Shown: positions 25,001-37,761, counted from the stretch's first letter. The stretch: DNA of 64,000 bases from Nectonema munidae (GCA_030549495.1 JAUIRK010000463.1:495001-559000), one strand, 5' to 3'. The notes: generated by a model not told the origin, from the letters alone. Made by a program: numbers and translations.

Positions 25001-26379
25001 TATGAGAGTCATCTTATGATGCTTTAAAGTAAAAGATTGCCAAGACCTGGTTATCACAATTCATTGTCAATTCATCTTAATAGTAAATAAAAAAGACTTA
25101 CACTCTGAGTTGCGAAATCGGAGTCGAGAGTGAGTGGGGTTCACGATTTTTAAAGGGTTAGGGTAATCCTAATAATAAGAAGTTTTTTTGCTTGGAATCG
25201 TTATCAAATAATATTTAGAGATAGCACTTTTTAAGTATTAGAAAATGCTTTATTTTACGTATTTTAAATAATGAGAAAAGTGCATCTTCTTAGTGAAAAG
25301 CCGGAAGTAAAATTCGAATCTTTTGAGTTTCGGATTTTCGTAAGTATTTGGAGACTCATGTAAAACAGAATATATTCAGAAAACAGACAGCTCGATTATT
25401 TGAAAAATAGCGAGTGGTTGAGTTTGAGGCCTGCTATTATTCGCATAATGCATGCATATTATTGTATTCATAAAAAAAAATAAAAATTTTGTAAAAAAAA
25501 ATTCTAATTGAATTTCCTCGTACTGATTCAATTTTCGTGAAAATTTACACCAAATATTCTACATTATTAAGATATTTGCGAAACGACCGCGGGAACTATG
25601 TTAAATAATTTTGTTATCACATAAATATTTTTCTATGACCGAATATTTAAAAATTAAAGGGAACAAGAGGTTAGGACTCCCAATGTAGAATTGAAACACA
25701 ATAGAGAGGCTAAATTTGCTCAATTTTTACCTAATTGGTTTATATATCATTTGTTCAAAATGGCTTAGAGTTGCATAACTTACTTACCATGTAATACTAA
25801 GCCGCATACAAACTAGAAAATAGAAATCTTGGAAATTTACAACAAAAAGTTTGTAAGTGTATGCACACTTTAACGTTATCAAGGAATAGATGCTACAAAA
25901 TCACATTAAAAATTTCAATGGAATCCAAGTTTTACAAAGAAATAGATAAAACATCTATTCTACACACAGCACACCCACGTATATACAGAAGTTATTTAAG
26001 ATAGACCACTTTTGCATAGAGATAACCTGGAAAGTATGAGTATGTTGGCGTACTTGTATGCGCTTGAAATGAAGGTATAATTAGCTAATGCAACACTAAT
26101 TACTTATCTTGAAGAGTCAGAGTAAACAAAGAGTATGCAATACATACGTATAATCAAATGCTGCTTCTGCTGCTACTACAAGTAGACTCTGTACGCGGAG
26201 AAAATGATGTGTTTCAAGTGTGGGCCCATTTTTTGAAACAACATATGGAACTTTAAGAACTACTTGAATCATTTAGTGTGATCCACACCCTTCAGTTTGA
26301 GTAACACACATTCCCGATGCATCAGTTTTACGCGTAAACATACAAATCCTAAAATCGATGCAAGGGGATGATGGCAATA

Positions 26380-26850
26380 AAAAACAATTAACTCCGGTTA
26401 TGAAATGGAAAAAAAACTTTTTTCTCAGCCGATTAGAGAAATGAAAGAGTAGACGACATTATGTAGTTTAATAAAGTTTAGAGTACAATCCAGCCGCCCA
26501 CAAGCAGATGGGAGTGTGTTGTAGAGTATGGAGCACGGGCTTTTAAATATCTTTGTGTGCAGGAGTTTTTAGGCATAGCTATTGCAATAGGAGAAAATTC
26601 AGAAACCACTCCCCTCCATTTCTGCTTGCAGGCTGGGAAGTCGAAGGGAAAATACCCGACTCCTAGGACTCGCAAAAAACGACTCAAAATATTTAACTCA
26701 ATAAATTTAAAGTCAACTCTTCGCTTCCGCCTTTCAGTAAGAAAAGAAGGGTCACTTGCAAAAATTAAACAATTTTTTTCTTTATTTAAAATACTTAAAA
26801 ATAACCGACTACGCCTCCTAACCTTGAAATCTCCAACTCCGATTCCCTAG
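26380..26850. repeat. Block with ACTCCGACTCC-type motifs
   Basis: Contains GACTCCTAGGACTCGCAAAA, CAACTCTTCGCTTCCGCC and CTCCAACTCCGATTCC strings that recur near 25110-25140 and 51785-51850. It looks like a dispersed repeat rich in ACTCCGA. The overlapping open frames on both strands look like products of this repeat. Confidence 0.4.
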
Positions 26851-26975
26851 CTTGTTTACTAGATATTTTTAAATAACTTTAAAATAACTAAACTCAAGTT
26901 TAGTTTAATTTTATGAAAAAAGAATATTCGTAGTGTAATACGCGTAATGCTCTAGATAGGCGGCATTCATTCTCA

Positions 26976-27344
26976 ATGCTTTCGTATATTGAACTTTCAG
27001 AAGAAATTCATTCCATAAAATATAATGTTATAAAATCGGTTGTGTGTAACTTTTCTTGTAGATCTTCTACAGTGGACTTCGCAAACGTTGGGCCCCTAAT
27101 AAATGTATGCATCCCATCGATCTCACAAGCTTTAGAAGTATTTATTCTCTTAACAGTTTTTCTTTCATTGCTTGATGAATGGACGGGCTGTCAATCTAAG
27201 ATATACTGCATTGCTCTTTTTGAATCCATTCTGTTCTTATTGTATTTATTCATAGCAAATAGAAAAATGAGGAAAAGTGAATTGAATGCATGCATTAAAA
27301 ATAAAAAAAATGAAAATAACACAACACAACAAGAAATTTATTAG
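26976..27344 (+). other. Open frame of 122 codons, doubtful
   Basis: Starts with an ATG (MLSYIELSEEIHSIKYNVIK) and has two hydrophobic stretches (VFILLTVFLSLL near residue 55 and a leucine-rich one near residue 85) before a Lys/Asn/Gln-rich tail. No family is recognised. The opposite strand also has a protein-like stretch (TFAKSTVEDLQEKLHTTDF), so this may be the shadow of a decayed element. Confidence 0.25.
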
Positions 27345-28186
27345 ACTTTGAATTTTGTTAGAAAAGGTAAATGGTGAAATGACATGCCCCTGGACTTTTT
27401 AGGAGTATACTTATTAACTGATTTGCACCATGTATGCTGTCTTAGTTAAATATGTCTAAACCAAATTTGGAATACGTAATTTTGTTTTTAAGGATCCATT
27501 ACGATCGTTTAATGGATGCGCTTGTAAATATTCATAATTTTTACATTTTGTTTATATACCTCTACAAAATATATACTCAAATACTTTTTTCGTATATCTT
27601 TTTTATATAAAAAATTATTTAAAGTTTTTTGGTCTAAGACCTTCTTGTCAATCTTTTATTTACTCTATCGTTAATAACGATAGTGTTGAAGGACTCAATT
27701 TGTTTAAACTTGACGACAAAAATATAAAAACGAACGTGGGTATCTATTTTATTTATTTAGTTAATTTTTTTATACATTACTATACAGTAAGTAGTCAAAC
27801 AAAAGAATTTTTTGGAATTGCAATCAATTTCCATCGATTACACATATAGTTAAAGTAGAGTCAGAAAATACTACAAGTTTTTTTGCTAATAAAAAAGAGT
27901 ATTTTTGTTCTACTAATTAAGCAATAACCTTTCAGCATTTTTTAATTTCAAATAAATTTGAATATATCAAGGGTAAAGATGATTTTGAGTACTTCATAGA
28001 TATCCTCACGTGAAATAAAAGTCTTTTAAAATCAAATTAAGAGCATTCAGTTTTGCTTCATTAGTAAACATAGTGAGAGGCGAAAATTTTAGTTTCAGGA
28101 AGAAATTATTCTTTCAAATAAAATGAAATATTTAAAAATGGTAATAAATGTCGTCTGTGCCATTTTTATATGCATGATTCGAAGTA

Positions 28187-28645
28187 CAGTAAGCCCTCTC
28201 AAATACAACCGATCCTCCAACCACATTTAAAAGTCGTATTTGAGAGGAAGTCTGACAAAGGGATTTCAAAAATTATGTTTTTTTTGAAAACGTCATAGCA
28301 GTATTAAAACTTGTTTATTTTTTATCAATAAAACATAATTTGATTAAATATGCACGAAATTAACATAAAAATCAATCCTATTGAAATTAAATATGAAAAT
28401 TTATTGAAATTAATACTAATTTTAATTAATATTTTCATAAAAATTCATAAGAAAGAGATATAAAATAAAAATAAACATGTATTCGCTATAGATAATATAT
28501 AAACATTTTAAATTGATGTCGTATCTGAGAGAGGTTAGACAAGAGACGTTAAGAGGAGTATAATTAATGTAAATATAATTTTAAATAAAGTCATATCTTT
28601 GATGAAGTCGTATTGTAGTGGAGTTGTATTTAAGAGTGGTTACTG
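28187..28645. mobile_element. Pogo/Tigger-like MITE with TA target duplication
   Basis: Ends CAGTAAGCCCTCTCAAATAC and GTATTTAAGAGTGGTTACTG are inverted repeats, flanked by TA on both sides (28185-28186 and 28646-28647). The middle has TTGATTAAAT-rich AT sequence and no transposase frame. CAGTA ends with TA duplication fit pogo/Tigger members of the Tc1-mariner group. Confidence 0.75.
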
Positions 28646-29199
28646 TACATTCAAAGTGTTGAATTGAAATCTGAAATCCATATTTATTGATCAGCTCTAT
28701 TTTTGATGCTTATATTTTTCCACTTTTTGTAAGTTTTTTGATATTATTAGTTACTTTCGCCGAAATAAAAGAGTCATTTTGTGAAAAAAATTAGACAAAT
28801 TTATTATTGAATATTATAAATATGAATAATAAGGCTTTAACTTCACGTTTGCTTTATTTTTCCAAATGAAGATTTTTATCTCGACCCATCACTTTTTGTC
28901 ATCACTTTGATTTTCTCTTTGTATATTTCGTTTTAGTGAAGTCCAATTTACCAATTTTTTTTTCATACGCTAAATATTTCTTGCCGTTTCGTTTCAATAA
29001 ATTTCAATTTGAATTAATAAAGCAAATAAAAGTAATTTGGTACTATAGAAAGGTTTACACATACATAAAGAACATCAGATAAGGATTTGTATGGCTGTGT
29101 TATCCTGTCTTTTGTTATTTCAGCAGATGTTCACTCTTCAGTGCTCATTCAGACAATGTAGGTATGTTCATCAGGTGAACCTTTTTTTAGGTTGATTCT

Positions 29200-29880
29200 C
29201 TAGTTTTAGCAATGCCAGGTGCTCACACTATATACCCATGTTTGCTCTATATGTGATAGGCGAGCGATGAGAAATACTACAAGCATAGTGAATGGCTATC
29301 CTGAAAATCACGCTATCCTGAAAATCACACTTACCTGTCTCATACAATGTGATTGCTGATCGATTCACTGCTTAAAATACATTCAAGGTCATCATCAATA
29401 AAAGAAGTACAACATTTGCTTTCATAAGGCAGTCACTTCCAGGAGTAAGTGAGGCAGAATTGAAGGCTGACAATTTGGATGGCCCTCAGATTAGAAGCCT
29501 GATGAAGAATGAACATTTGGATAAAGTAATGAGTGAAAAAGAGAAATGAAGGCGTCTCAAACTTTCAAATCAGTTGTAAACATTTCACATCGATAGAAAA
29601 TAAGTTCATAATGAGTGTTTATGGTTCAAGAAACGCTGCAGAGTTTCTAGACTCTACGAGATGTCAGTAAAATGCATTTATGTCATTACGAATATTTTCC
29701 TGATAACTGTTTTAAACTATAGTGAAGAACACGGTGAAAGGAAAGGTTCAACCAAAATATTCGCATCATGAAACAAAGGTAAATGGTACGATGGTACATA
29801 AGCATGCTAGCAGATTACTATCAGTCTCTGAAACATGAGACTAGTGAAAAAACAAGAGACTTTTTTTAAAAGCAGACCTG
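29200..29880 (+). pseudogene. Remnant of the same uncharacterised multicopy family (copy 2)
   Basis: Plus strand, several frames. In order: IYPCLLYM with a DRRAMRN stretch (about 29228-29260), then PGVSEAELKADNLDGPQIRS and LMKNEHLDKVMSEKEK (about 29437-29550), then MSVKCIYVI (about 29660), IFPDNCF, and finally IRIMKQR with WYISMLADYYQSLKHETSEK (about 29762-29850). This is the SEAELKAxxxDGPQIRxLM ... MSVKxHFLxSHLDYFPDNxG ... HQDIRIMEERYQGRWDxxMLADYCWxLKRD pattern of the family. Multiple stops and frameshifts; clearly a pseudogene, with a central deletion relative to the family. Independent of copy 1 (other strand, other parts preserved). Confidence 0.7.
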
Positions 29881-30904
29881 AAATTATTTTAATATGATTT
29901 ATTTTTTTTTAACTTAAACACATGTTTACTTTTTTTATTTTCTTAGTTTAAGTTAAAAAATGCTAGCATTTTCCATAAACGTAAAGGCAAGGGGTTAACT
30001 ATGCCCCCACGAAGAGTAGAGCCTATTGAGAAAATTAGTTTTAATTTTACAGTGTGCGCAATCTTTTTAAATTTGGAAAGAAAATCGTTTGATATTTTTG
30101 TCATAGGACAATAAAAGCTAACTACGTCTCTGGCATCCTCTGTTTTTATATGCTAATTTAAAAATTAATATTTGCTCTGTTTAAATGAAATGATTAAGGA
30201 AAGAAATAACGAAAACAAAGAAACGATAACGCGCCATATTTTCATAATTGCATAACGATAACGGACCTAAATTCGGCATAACGGGAATGGGTGTAAAGGA
30301 TGAATTATGAAAATATTGATATCGCAGCATTAGCGATAAGCATTAAGACGAGGAAGACAAAAGAAGGTTCATAAACAAAGATGGCATAAGCACGCAGACA
30401 GAGCAGCAAGAATGTGTGCTTACAAGCGTAAAATTAATCTGGAAGGAGGCGATGCTCTAAAAAGATTGAAAAAGGCTTCAACACATAAATCGTGGTGATA
30501 CCGCAAATTGATACTGAATCGCGATAAAAGTGAAGAAGAACAATGAAAAGGAGCAACTTCCTTTATAACGTGATGATGATGCGAAAAGATCATCACAATT
30601 CATGGAATAATAATTCACACAGAGACGTCAAAAAGTCGCGCCTTGATAATGGGCTTAATTATTTTGATATCAAGAAATGAGAAACTTTGTCCACATCTTC
30701 GCATATAAAAATAAGAATCAGTGATAAGTGATGCTACATTTTTTTAAATTCAATATCCAGAGTTGTTCTTTAGATAATAATTAACTTCTTCGCAATGATT
30801 CAAAGAGAAGCTCCTTCCAGGAGTTGATTTAGATGTGAATTGGAAAAGTGTATGTTAAAATAAATACTTAGAAGTCTAACAAGCATAGAACATTTGTATA
30901 TATG

Positions 30905-31147
30905 TTACAGTAAAACTGTGAAATTAATAATAATAATTAATTCAACTGCTTCTTTTGTGGTATTTGCATATTTTTGACTAAGATGTTTTAGCATTCTGTC
31001 ACGTGCACCATGACCAGTAGCTATGTGAGCCTTGTTGAAGATGTCAAAAGTATCTTCTATATTAGCAAAGTAAATCGGACAATCATCCGGTGACTTTCTG
31101 TTCTTAATAAGTTTTTCCACATACCATAACTTCATATTTATTACCAT
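30905..31147 (-). mobile_element. Integrase fossil (H2C2 zinc-binding part), broken
   Basis: A short piece of the N-terminal zinc-binding region of a transposon-type integrase: WYVEKLIKNRKSPDDCPIYF and then AHIATGHGARDRML, the typical H-x-GH-G-RDRM pattern of integrases sometimes annotated as KRAB-A domain-containing protein 2-like in arthropods. Only this part remains. Broken and old. Confidence 0.65.
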
Positions 31148-31184
31148 AAGTAGATATTACATAAATAGAAATTGATCATCAAAG

Positions 31185-31300
31185 CTAAGTGTTTAGTTGG
31201 TTGATGCTCACGCACAGCCACTGGACGTCAGTTCAAACCTCATGGTTTGAATACCAAAGTGGAACTGATGAGGCTTCAATAGCCGAAACCGATCTTTCAC
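31185..31300 (+). mobile_element. Possible tRNA-derived SINE head
   Basis: TTGGTTGATGCTCACGCAC resembles an A box and GTCAGTTCAAACCTC a B box at a spacing of about 40 nt, as in tRNA-derived SINEs. It lacks the CTCATAGTT tail shared by the other candidates in the window. Confidence 0.3.
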
Positions 31301-31721
31301 ACATGGTACGCTTAGTGATGATGATCAAAATACAAGAGAACTTACAATTTCTAGTTTTATCTAATAACCTTCTATGCACAATTATAATAAGTATTTATTG
31401 ATTAAGTAGTAGATGAAGAAATTTGGTAGTAGAAACTTTTGTTATTCTATATTCTTAAAATATCCTCTTTTATGATTTTGTAGGATGATTCTTTAGATAA
31501 TATTGCGGGTATTTTTCGTATAATTTGTTTTTGAATTCTGTTTCAAGTGCACGCTGAGTCATATTAGACTATAGAAGTAAATGAATAAATTTAAAAAACT
31601 AAAAATAAACAAATAAAAGATTACACATAAAAGTCAACTTCAACTTTGCACATAAAAGCATATTTCAGTCGAGTGTGAACAATATTTCATAAGACTGCCA
31701 ACACTCTATTTGAATACGCTA

Positions 31722-32149
31722 GGGTTTTTCGTTCAATAGTCATAACTTTGCAATCAATAGTCATATCTTTACAATCAATTGCCATCGCCAAATAATTCTA
31801 AAGCACTACAAAAAAGAGGGTTAGATAAAAACCCCTAAACATTCAGATATAACAAGAAGCACCCCAAAACACTTCAAAATACGCCAAAACACCTCAAAAC
31901 ACGCCAAATAGTTCTAAAGCACTAAAGAAAAGGGTTAAACTAAAAATCCCAAAACACCCATAAAGAATCGAAACCACCTCAAAACATCCCGAAACACGCA
32001 AATATTTCTAAAGCACTACAAAAAAGATCCTAAAAACTCCATAAAACTTTCGAATTTTTTGGGGTTTTCAGTCTAACCATCTTTTTTTATAATGCTTTAA
32101 AATTATTTGCCGTGTTTTGGGGTGTTTAGTCTGACCGACGAAAAACCCC
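31722..32149. repeat. Foldback element with internal tandem units
   Basis: Ends GGGTTTTTCGT (31722) and ACGAAAAACCC (about 32139-32149) are inverted. Inside, a unit with AATAATTCTAAAGCACTACA and an AAAACACCTCAAAACACGCC tract is repeated three times (near 31790, 31905 and 32000), and a reverse copy (CTTTAAAATTATTTGCCGTG) starts near 32093. No ORF. Confidence 0.7.
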
Positions 32150-33194
32150 ATAATAAAATTGCTTCAATTAATATGAAAAATATAGTACACAAATGTGCTT
32201 ATTGTATTGAATTTATACGCCTCTGTACATACTTTTCCTAAAAGAAGTTAGTAAGTGTGTGCAAAATAACACTGTTTTATTGAGGTATTGCCTTAAATTC
32301 CTTGAGGATTACATGAATTTACTAAAAAATTTAGGTATTTTACGAAATGACTAATTTCACAGTTTTACTGTATTAAATTTTATCGACCACATTTATATGG
32401 TGTTGTTTAGAAATCCTCCCTCCATAATTCACCTTTGAAAAATGCTATATTTTTACATAATTATAGTTTGGTCAATTAGTTCACTGGTTTGTAAAGTATT
32501 TATTGAAATATTGAAGGCACTATTTCTTTGAATATTCAAATAGAATTTAAAAACGAATAAATAAAGATGAATTTGTTTTCAAATCACATAAATTTAGTTT
32601 TTTTAACTTCAAAAATGTCGCCGTAAAAAAAGTGTTGCAAAGGGGCTTTTTTAAGGGCCATTTATGTCGATAACCGATTTATATAGACTGTCAACATGCC
32701 TAGTTGTGTGAATAAGGCAAACTGATTACAGATTAAAGCTGCCAGATTCTTCAAAGCTTTGTTATTTTAAAAATTCTCAAAGTATTTTTTGTGAATTTCA
32801 TTTAAATATTTGCCACAACTTTTGCAGTTTATGATCCTAAAAATAAGCCGTCTCAAAGAATTTTTAAAAGAAAAAGTATTCACATAATTTGATGAAAATG
32901 CAAAATACAAATATTTTATCAGAAATTTTGTGAAAAAAATGTTAGGTTTGAATGGGTTGAGGAAAGTTTTAGTGAAAAAAAAAATTCTTATTTTTTTGGA
33001 AGAGCCAACGCAGTTTGATAACAAAAACTCTTTTTGTACGTTTGATAATGAAGTGAATTTGACAAAACTTACCGTATATGCCGGTGTTTATATAAAAGTC
33101 AACATTTGAAGTCTTTTACACCAAACACAAAATACCAAGTTAAAAATATTGGCTAAATTCAAAATTTGAAATATTCTTTAAAGTTTAAACCATA

Positions 33195-33394
33195 TAGTGG
33201 TACCTCGGTTTTCGACCACAATTCGTTCCTACAAAGTGTTCGAAAACCGATTTGGTCGAATACCGAATCACTTATTTCCATAAGAATTAATGTAAAAGCA
33301 AATAATCCTTTCTCAAACACCAAATCAACTATCTGTTCATGTATGTAGGACTTTGTACAATCAAATCATGGTCAAAAACCAAAGTACCACTGTA
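33195..33394. mobile_element. Tigger-like MITE, GTGGTACCTCGG ends
   Basis: Left end TAGTGGTACCTCGGTTTTCG, right end AACCAAAGTACCACTGTA; TA flanks are visible at both sides. Internal GTTCGAAAACCGATTTGGTC and GTCGAATACCGAATCA repeat the terminal motif. A related remnant with GGTCGAAAACCGAATTGTAC lies at 33740-33845. Confidence 0.65.
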
Positions 33395-34939
33395 TTATTA
33401 CTATTATTTTCATAATCTTTACTTCTAGAGTTACTCTCTTAGTTTTCCGCTTTCCTTTGTCACCGTCACTTATATTTTCTTTAGAAGACATAATTAGCAC
33501 TGTATCTAAATAATATGTCATAAAAATTTGATAAACATTTCATTTTATAATTTTATCTTACCTACTAAGAGAAAAAGAAAGAAAACGCAAGTGACAAGTG
33601 TAAATTATAAAAAATGAGAGTATGACTGTTAGTATATATAATGTGTAATTATCAATTCTATGTGTACGTTTTATATAAATATTGGATGCCAATCTTATTA
33701 AATATTTTTTCTGTGTTACTATTCTTTGAAAATTTGCGTTCATCGCGTGTTTGGCTGGCTGAATACCGAATTCTGTTCGAAAACTTAAAGAATTTTGGCT
33801 CGGTATTTTTGGTCGAAAACCGAATTGTACGAGTACCAAGACGTTCGTTTACATTAAAAATTGAACTTTTTTTTTATCAATTCATTTTTCAATAAAAAAG
33901 ATATCTATTTTCTTTGTTTTTTCCTATAAAAATGATAAATTACTAATTATTTTTTGTGTAAAATTTTGATTTTAAAATGCTTTTTTATTTTTATGCCATT
34001 ATTTTCTTTTGGGTCAATTTTTTACTATAAAGAGGTCACAAGTTGACAATTTTTGGCACTATTTTTAACTGCTCTAGTTATAACACACAAAATTCCAATA
34101 ATACTCACCTTTATTGTTTCGTTGTTAGCAGGCAATATTGTCCACACTGAAATTGCTTCGCTTAGAAAAATCTTTTTACACATACGCAATGCACAAAAAT
34201 GTGAAAGTGAAACTTGTGAAATTGAGAAAATAAATTAACTAAATGATTGATCCATCAAATTTTATATTTTCAGCGTTTTACTTTGACTGACATTGGTTTC
34301 TAATATTGGTGATCATCGATATAGGCTTATATTTTTCACACCCACACTCCCATCAAGTGTTTATAGAAAAGGCGTAAAACTGTGCCTTCAGCAGCTACAA
34401 AAAGGGAGCTATTATTTGATTTATACTGTTCTTCAACGTGTATTTGCTTAATTTTATGAAAATAACATTTATTTTTTGCAAAGTTAATTTTCAAACAAGC
34501 TTTAGAATGTACTATAAAAATTGTACAATCGTTTACACTAAATAAAAAAACAAACAATAGCTTCATATACTCCACTTGCAATAATGGATTAACATAAATC
34601 ATTAATTATTGCATTGAACTAAATTCAGTTGCTTTCTTGGCTTTTAAAAAAATAAGATGTTTTTTCACAGGAAGTTTTGACGCGTATTGTTGGATAAAGG
34701 GAGCGTTGGGGGTTGCAAAACTCTGCGTTGAAGTAAAAACACGCAGCATTTTGGGGGTGTCTACATATGATGCTATCGGATATCTTAAAAGTATATTTAA
34801 TAGAAAACTTAAGGATCTAGGTATTCTTTTGTATAAAAAATTTGGAGTACATTTTTTGATTTAACCAATCAAATTACGCGAGAATCGAAACTCGCTTATC
34901 AAAATTGTTCATATAATATATATATTGTATATATAGAAA

Positions 34940-35711
34940 AGAGATGTATCGGATGTGAATTTTTTTACATTCACGGATGCGGATATTAGATTTGACATCC
35001 TAGCTGATGCGGATATCCAAAATAAATTTTTATGAGGATATAAAATATTTAAAAAAAATTATGTTTTATATTTTATATCTTACTATTTTAATCCTTTATT
35101 TTTTACTGTTTTTTAATCCAGCAATGTAAAAAAAGCTAAATCATCCTTCTATAGCTTTGAACAGTGCTAGAAGGACAGGTAAAGTAATGACATGCAATTT
35201 TTGATAAAAATGAAAATTCTTCTTTTTTAGTTTTCCACCAATCTAAGCAATTATACCAATCAATTCTTTTTAATACTTCGTTATTTCTTCATTAAAAGCT
35301 TCATTATCTTCATTTTCTTTCTTGTTTTCTTCTTCACTACTAGAGTTTAGAATAGAGTCCATAGCTTCATTCAAAGAGGTATAAACTTCATTAGCACTTT
35401 TCTTCATTTTTTGCAGCTTTTTAATTCTATGCTACTATTATTATCAATCTTATCCTCATCATATAAATTCAAAAGGAAAGTTTTTACTTTATTTGTTGTT
35501 TCAAAATTGGTGAACAATTTACTTTTCAATCTCGGATCGAGAAAAGTAGCTATAATGTAAAAATTAGAATAGTAGCTATAATGTAAAGATTTTAAATTGT
35601 GGATGCGGATGTTAACATAAAAAAAAATTTGCGCATGGGGATGTAAAGCGAATGTAAAATTTTTTGCGAATGATACCGAAAAGCCGATGCGGATATCCGA
35701 TACATTTCTAA
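34940..35711 (-). mobile_element. hAT element remnant with transposase fragment
   Basis: Terminal inverted repeats: GATGTATCGGATGTGAAT at the left and GCGGATATCCGATACATTTC at the right, with subterminal GATGCGGATATC repeats. On the minus strand (about 35150-35560) a decayed transposase C-terminal part reads ATFLDPRLKSKLF, the conserved hAT LDPRxK motif, followed by an acidic Glu/Asn/Ser-rich linker. Stops interrupt it and the N-terminal half is missing, so this is an internally deleted, inactive copy. Confidence 0.7.
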
Positions 35712-36206
35712 TATAGAAGCAACGTGAGTTAACTGCTATAGCTAGCTAGTACGTTGTTAGTTTTTGAGCATAAAACTAAGGCATTTATAGAATAAATATA
35801 TATGGCACGATTTTCGATGAAATTTTTTCATTGTTCGTAAATAAAAAATTAGTGTGTGTGATGCTATAACTATTTTACATATGATTCGTCTGGTCTGTTC
35901 ATAAATGTGCCAAAACAGACTTTCAAAGAAATAGCAAATAAGTACACTACAGTATCGTAAAATCTCATCTACAGATTATAAATTGTTCACAGTTTTTTTA
36001 ATAAAGATTATAAAAATATGCACATATATGTTAGATTAAAACATAAAATTGTTTTCGTGGGGTCTTCTAAATAAACCGGGCGCTATTTTTCAAATGACGG
36101 CTCGCCGCCTGGAAAAAGGCTTCATAGGAAACCCATATAATCTTGACAAAAATGCCATTTTGGTGAAAAATAGTTTTTAAGTAGAGTGTAAGCATGAAGT
36201 GCAATG

Positions 36207-36344
36207 TTAAACCATTAAGTACCATAGAAATCAGACCATATTTAAAAAAACGCAGACGATTTATATTCAAAGTCATTGAAAAAAGCAGACGAAGATGAAA
36301 TTACGTATGTTCCCAAAAGGGAACATTGGGACTTAATGGGTTAA
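36207..36344. mobile_element. TTAA-flanked MITE (family member 1)
   Basis: Starts TTAAACCATTAAGTACC and ends GGGACTTAATGGGTTAA: short inverted repeats bounded by TTAA at both sides, 138 bp long. Internal AAGCAGACGA motif is shared with the copies near 46.6, 48.2 and 53.6 kb. TTAA duplication and CC-type ends fit piggyBac-type MITEs. Confidence 0.65.
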
Positions 36345-36529
36345 AGAGGACAAAAATTTATGCGTTTATACGTTGATAAAGTGTAATCAATCAAAATCGA
36401 ATAATGATATTGAAATCATTTAGTGGTGAAATAATAATAATAATTTTTGACAAAAATGAGGCCTTGGCGATATTTGATTCACTATAAAGACAAACAAGTG
36501 AATGATAGTAAAACGCGGAAAAGACTCAG

Positions 36530-37180
36530 AACTTACCCACGAGCCGAGAAAAAGAAGTGAAATAGTGGAAAGAATATTTTCCGCGTATATTTCACGTCGT
36601 GGTGGTTGATTCGTTAGTTGGTTGGTCTTTTAACATGATACAAGAAATTTTCAAGAAAGTGCTAACATTATTAGATACGATATACAATATCTGGTACTGT
36701 TTATTGTTTCATTTTACAAAGAAAATAAAAGAACACTTTACAACACACTTCTTTTTCCTATCTAGAAAAAGGTAAACTCGAGAAAAACAAGACAAGCCTT
36801 TCTTTATCGTGGTGGAGAGTGGTGTTTCATGGAAACAGCCAAGAAACTGCTCGTCAAGAAGCAACGCGGTCATAAAATTTTATTATCAATAACTCTTACA
36901 ACCTTTTCATGTAAGTCGTGGTAGTGAAGTTATAGATATCATCTGGTAATTACTGTAAAGTTACGACAAGGCAATAAATAGATAAAGTGGAGAAGGTCGG
37001 TTGCGTGTGTGTAGTTATAGAAGTGGTGCGCGCTTGAATAAGTTAGTGAAGTCAGAAGAGTTTGGCTCCGGGTATAAAGCAGACTTTTTACGGCTTCTAT
37101 TCTGTATAAATGAAGAGGGTGACCTGGGTGAATCGTTGACACAATCTTGCTTAGGACATATGTAAGCACGAAGTTCGGTG
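36530..37180 (-). promoter_or_regulatory. Candidate alternative first exon / promoter region inside intron 3
   Basis: GC-richer than its surroundings, with a consensus donor GTGG|GTAAGT on the minus strand at 36537/36536, 0.6-1.2 kb downstream of exon 3. No domain or long convincing coding frame; a 76-codon piece (37169-36939) has no family look. A transcript starting near 37170 and spliced to exon 4 would encode a protein without the Cobl domains. This is inference only. Confidence 0.25.
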
Positions 37181-37761
37181 TGCACCGAATTACGTCACTA
37201 ACAGAACGATGAATAAAAGAAAAATTAAATGAAAGAAATTCTAAATAGGTATATTTTGGCTGACAAAGTGACGGCTGTACTTCAGAAATACAAGAAAGGG
37301 ATATTAGCTTCAGGCAATGAAGATGTATACTTTACTTCATTTACTCCTTAGTGCCTGTTTGTTTTTTTAATTTAAAATTTTGTGCCAATTCGGTTCACAT
37401 ATTAAATCTCTGAATTTTTGATTTATAATAAGAGATCTGTTAAAAATATTTTCTTTCCATTGCACATGGTATAAAATTGAGCATCTTCTAAAAATTTTCC
37501 ACAACAATACTCTGGTTTCTGTTTGATCCAGATGTGCATCTACCGAAAGTGGGGGTGCGAATGGGTATGAACTCCCCACCCTATCCCCCGTTTATATATC
37601 TTTGATAGTATATGTAAGAATGTTTATTATACATTATTACTACGACATAATAAAAAAACAGCCTTCTAAATAATGTTTACATTATTTGGTATCAAAACAA
37701 TATTGCTGCTTTTTCAATCATCTATTGATTGTTAATTATTCCAATTAAAATAAAAAAATAC

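Larger units (their letters stand above)
8461..37761 (-). other. Cobl-like intron 3 (29.3 kb)
   Basis: The largest intron, between exons 3 and 4. It holds most of the mobile elements and nested ORFs listed separately. Stretches in which I see nothing beyond AT-rich sequence: 10700-11250, 11800-12170, 14400-15200, 16120-16680, 18000-19650, 22440-23780, 23850-26380, 27350-28180, 32160-33190, 33900-34940. Short simple repeats occur throughout, for example (AT)n at about 24345-24362. Confidence 0.7.

Noticed and set aside
26478-26850. Overlapping ORFs on both strands
   Set aside because: They coincide with a dispersed ACTCCGA-type repeat and match no family.
31722-32149. CRISPR-like array
   Set aside because: The repeats are long, imperfect and bounded by inverted ends; the window is eukaryotic.
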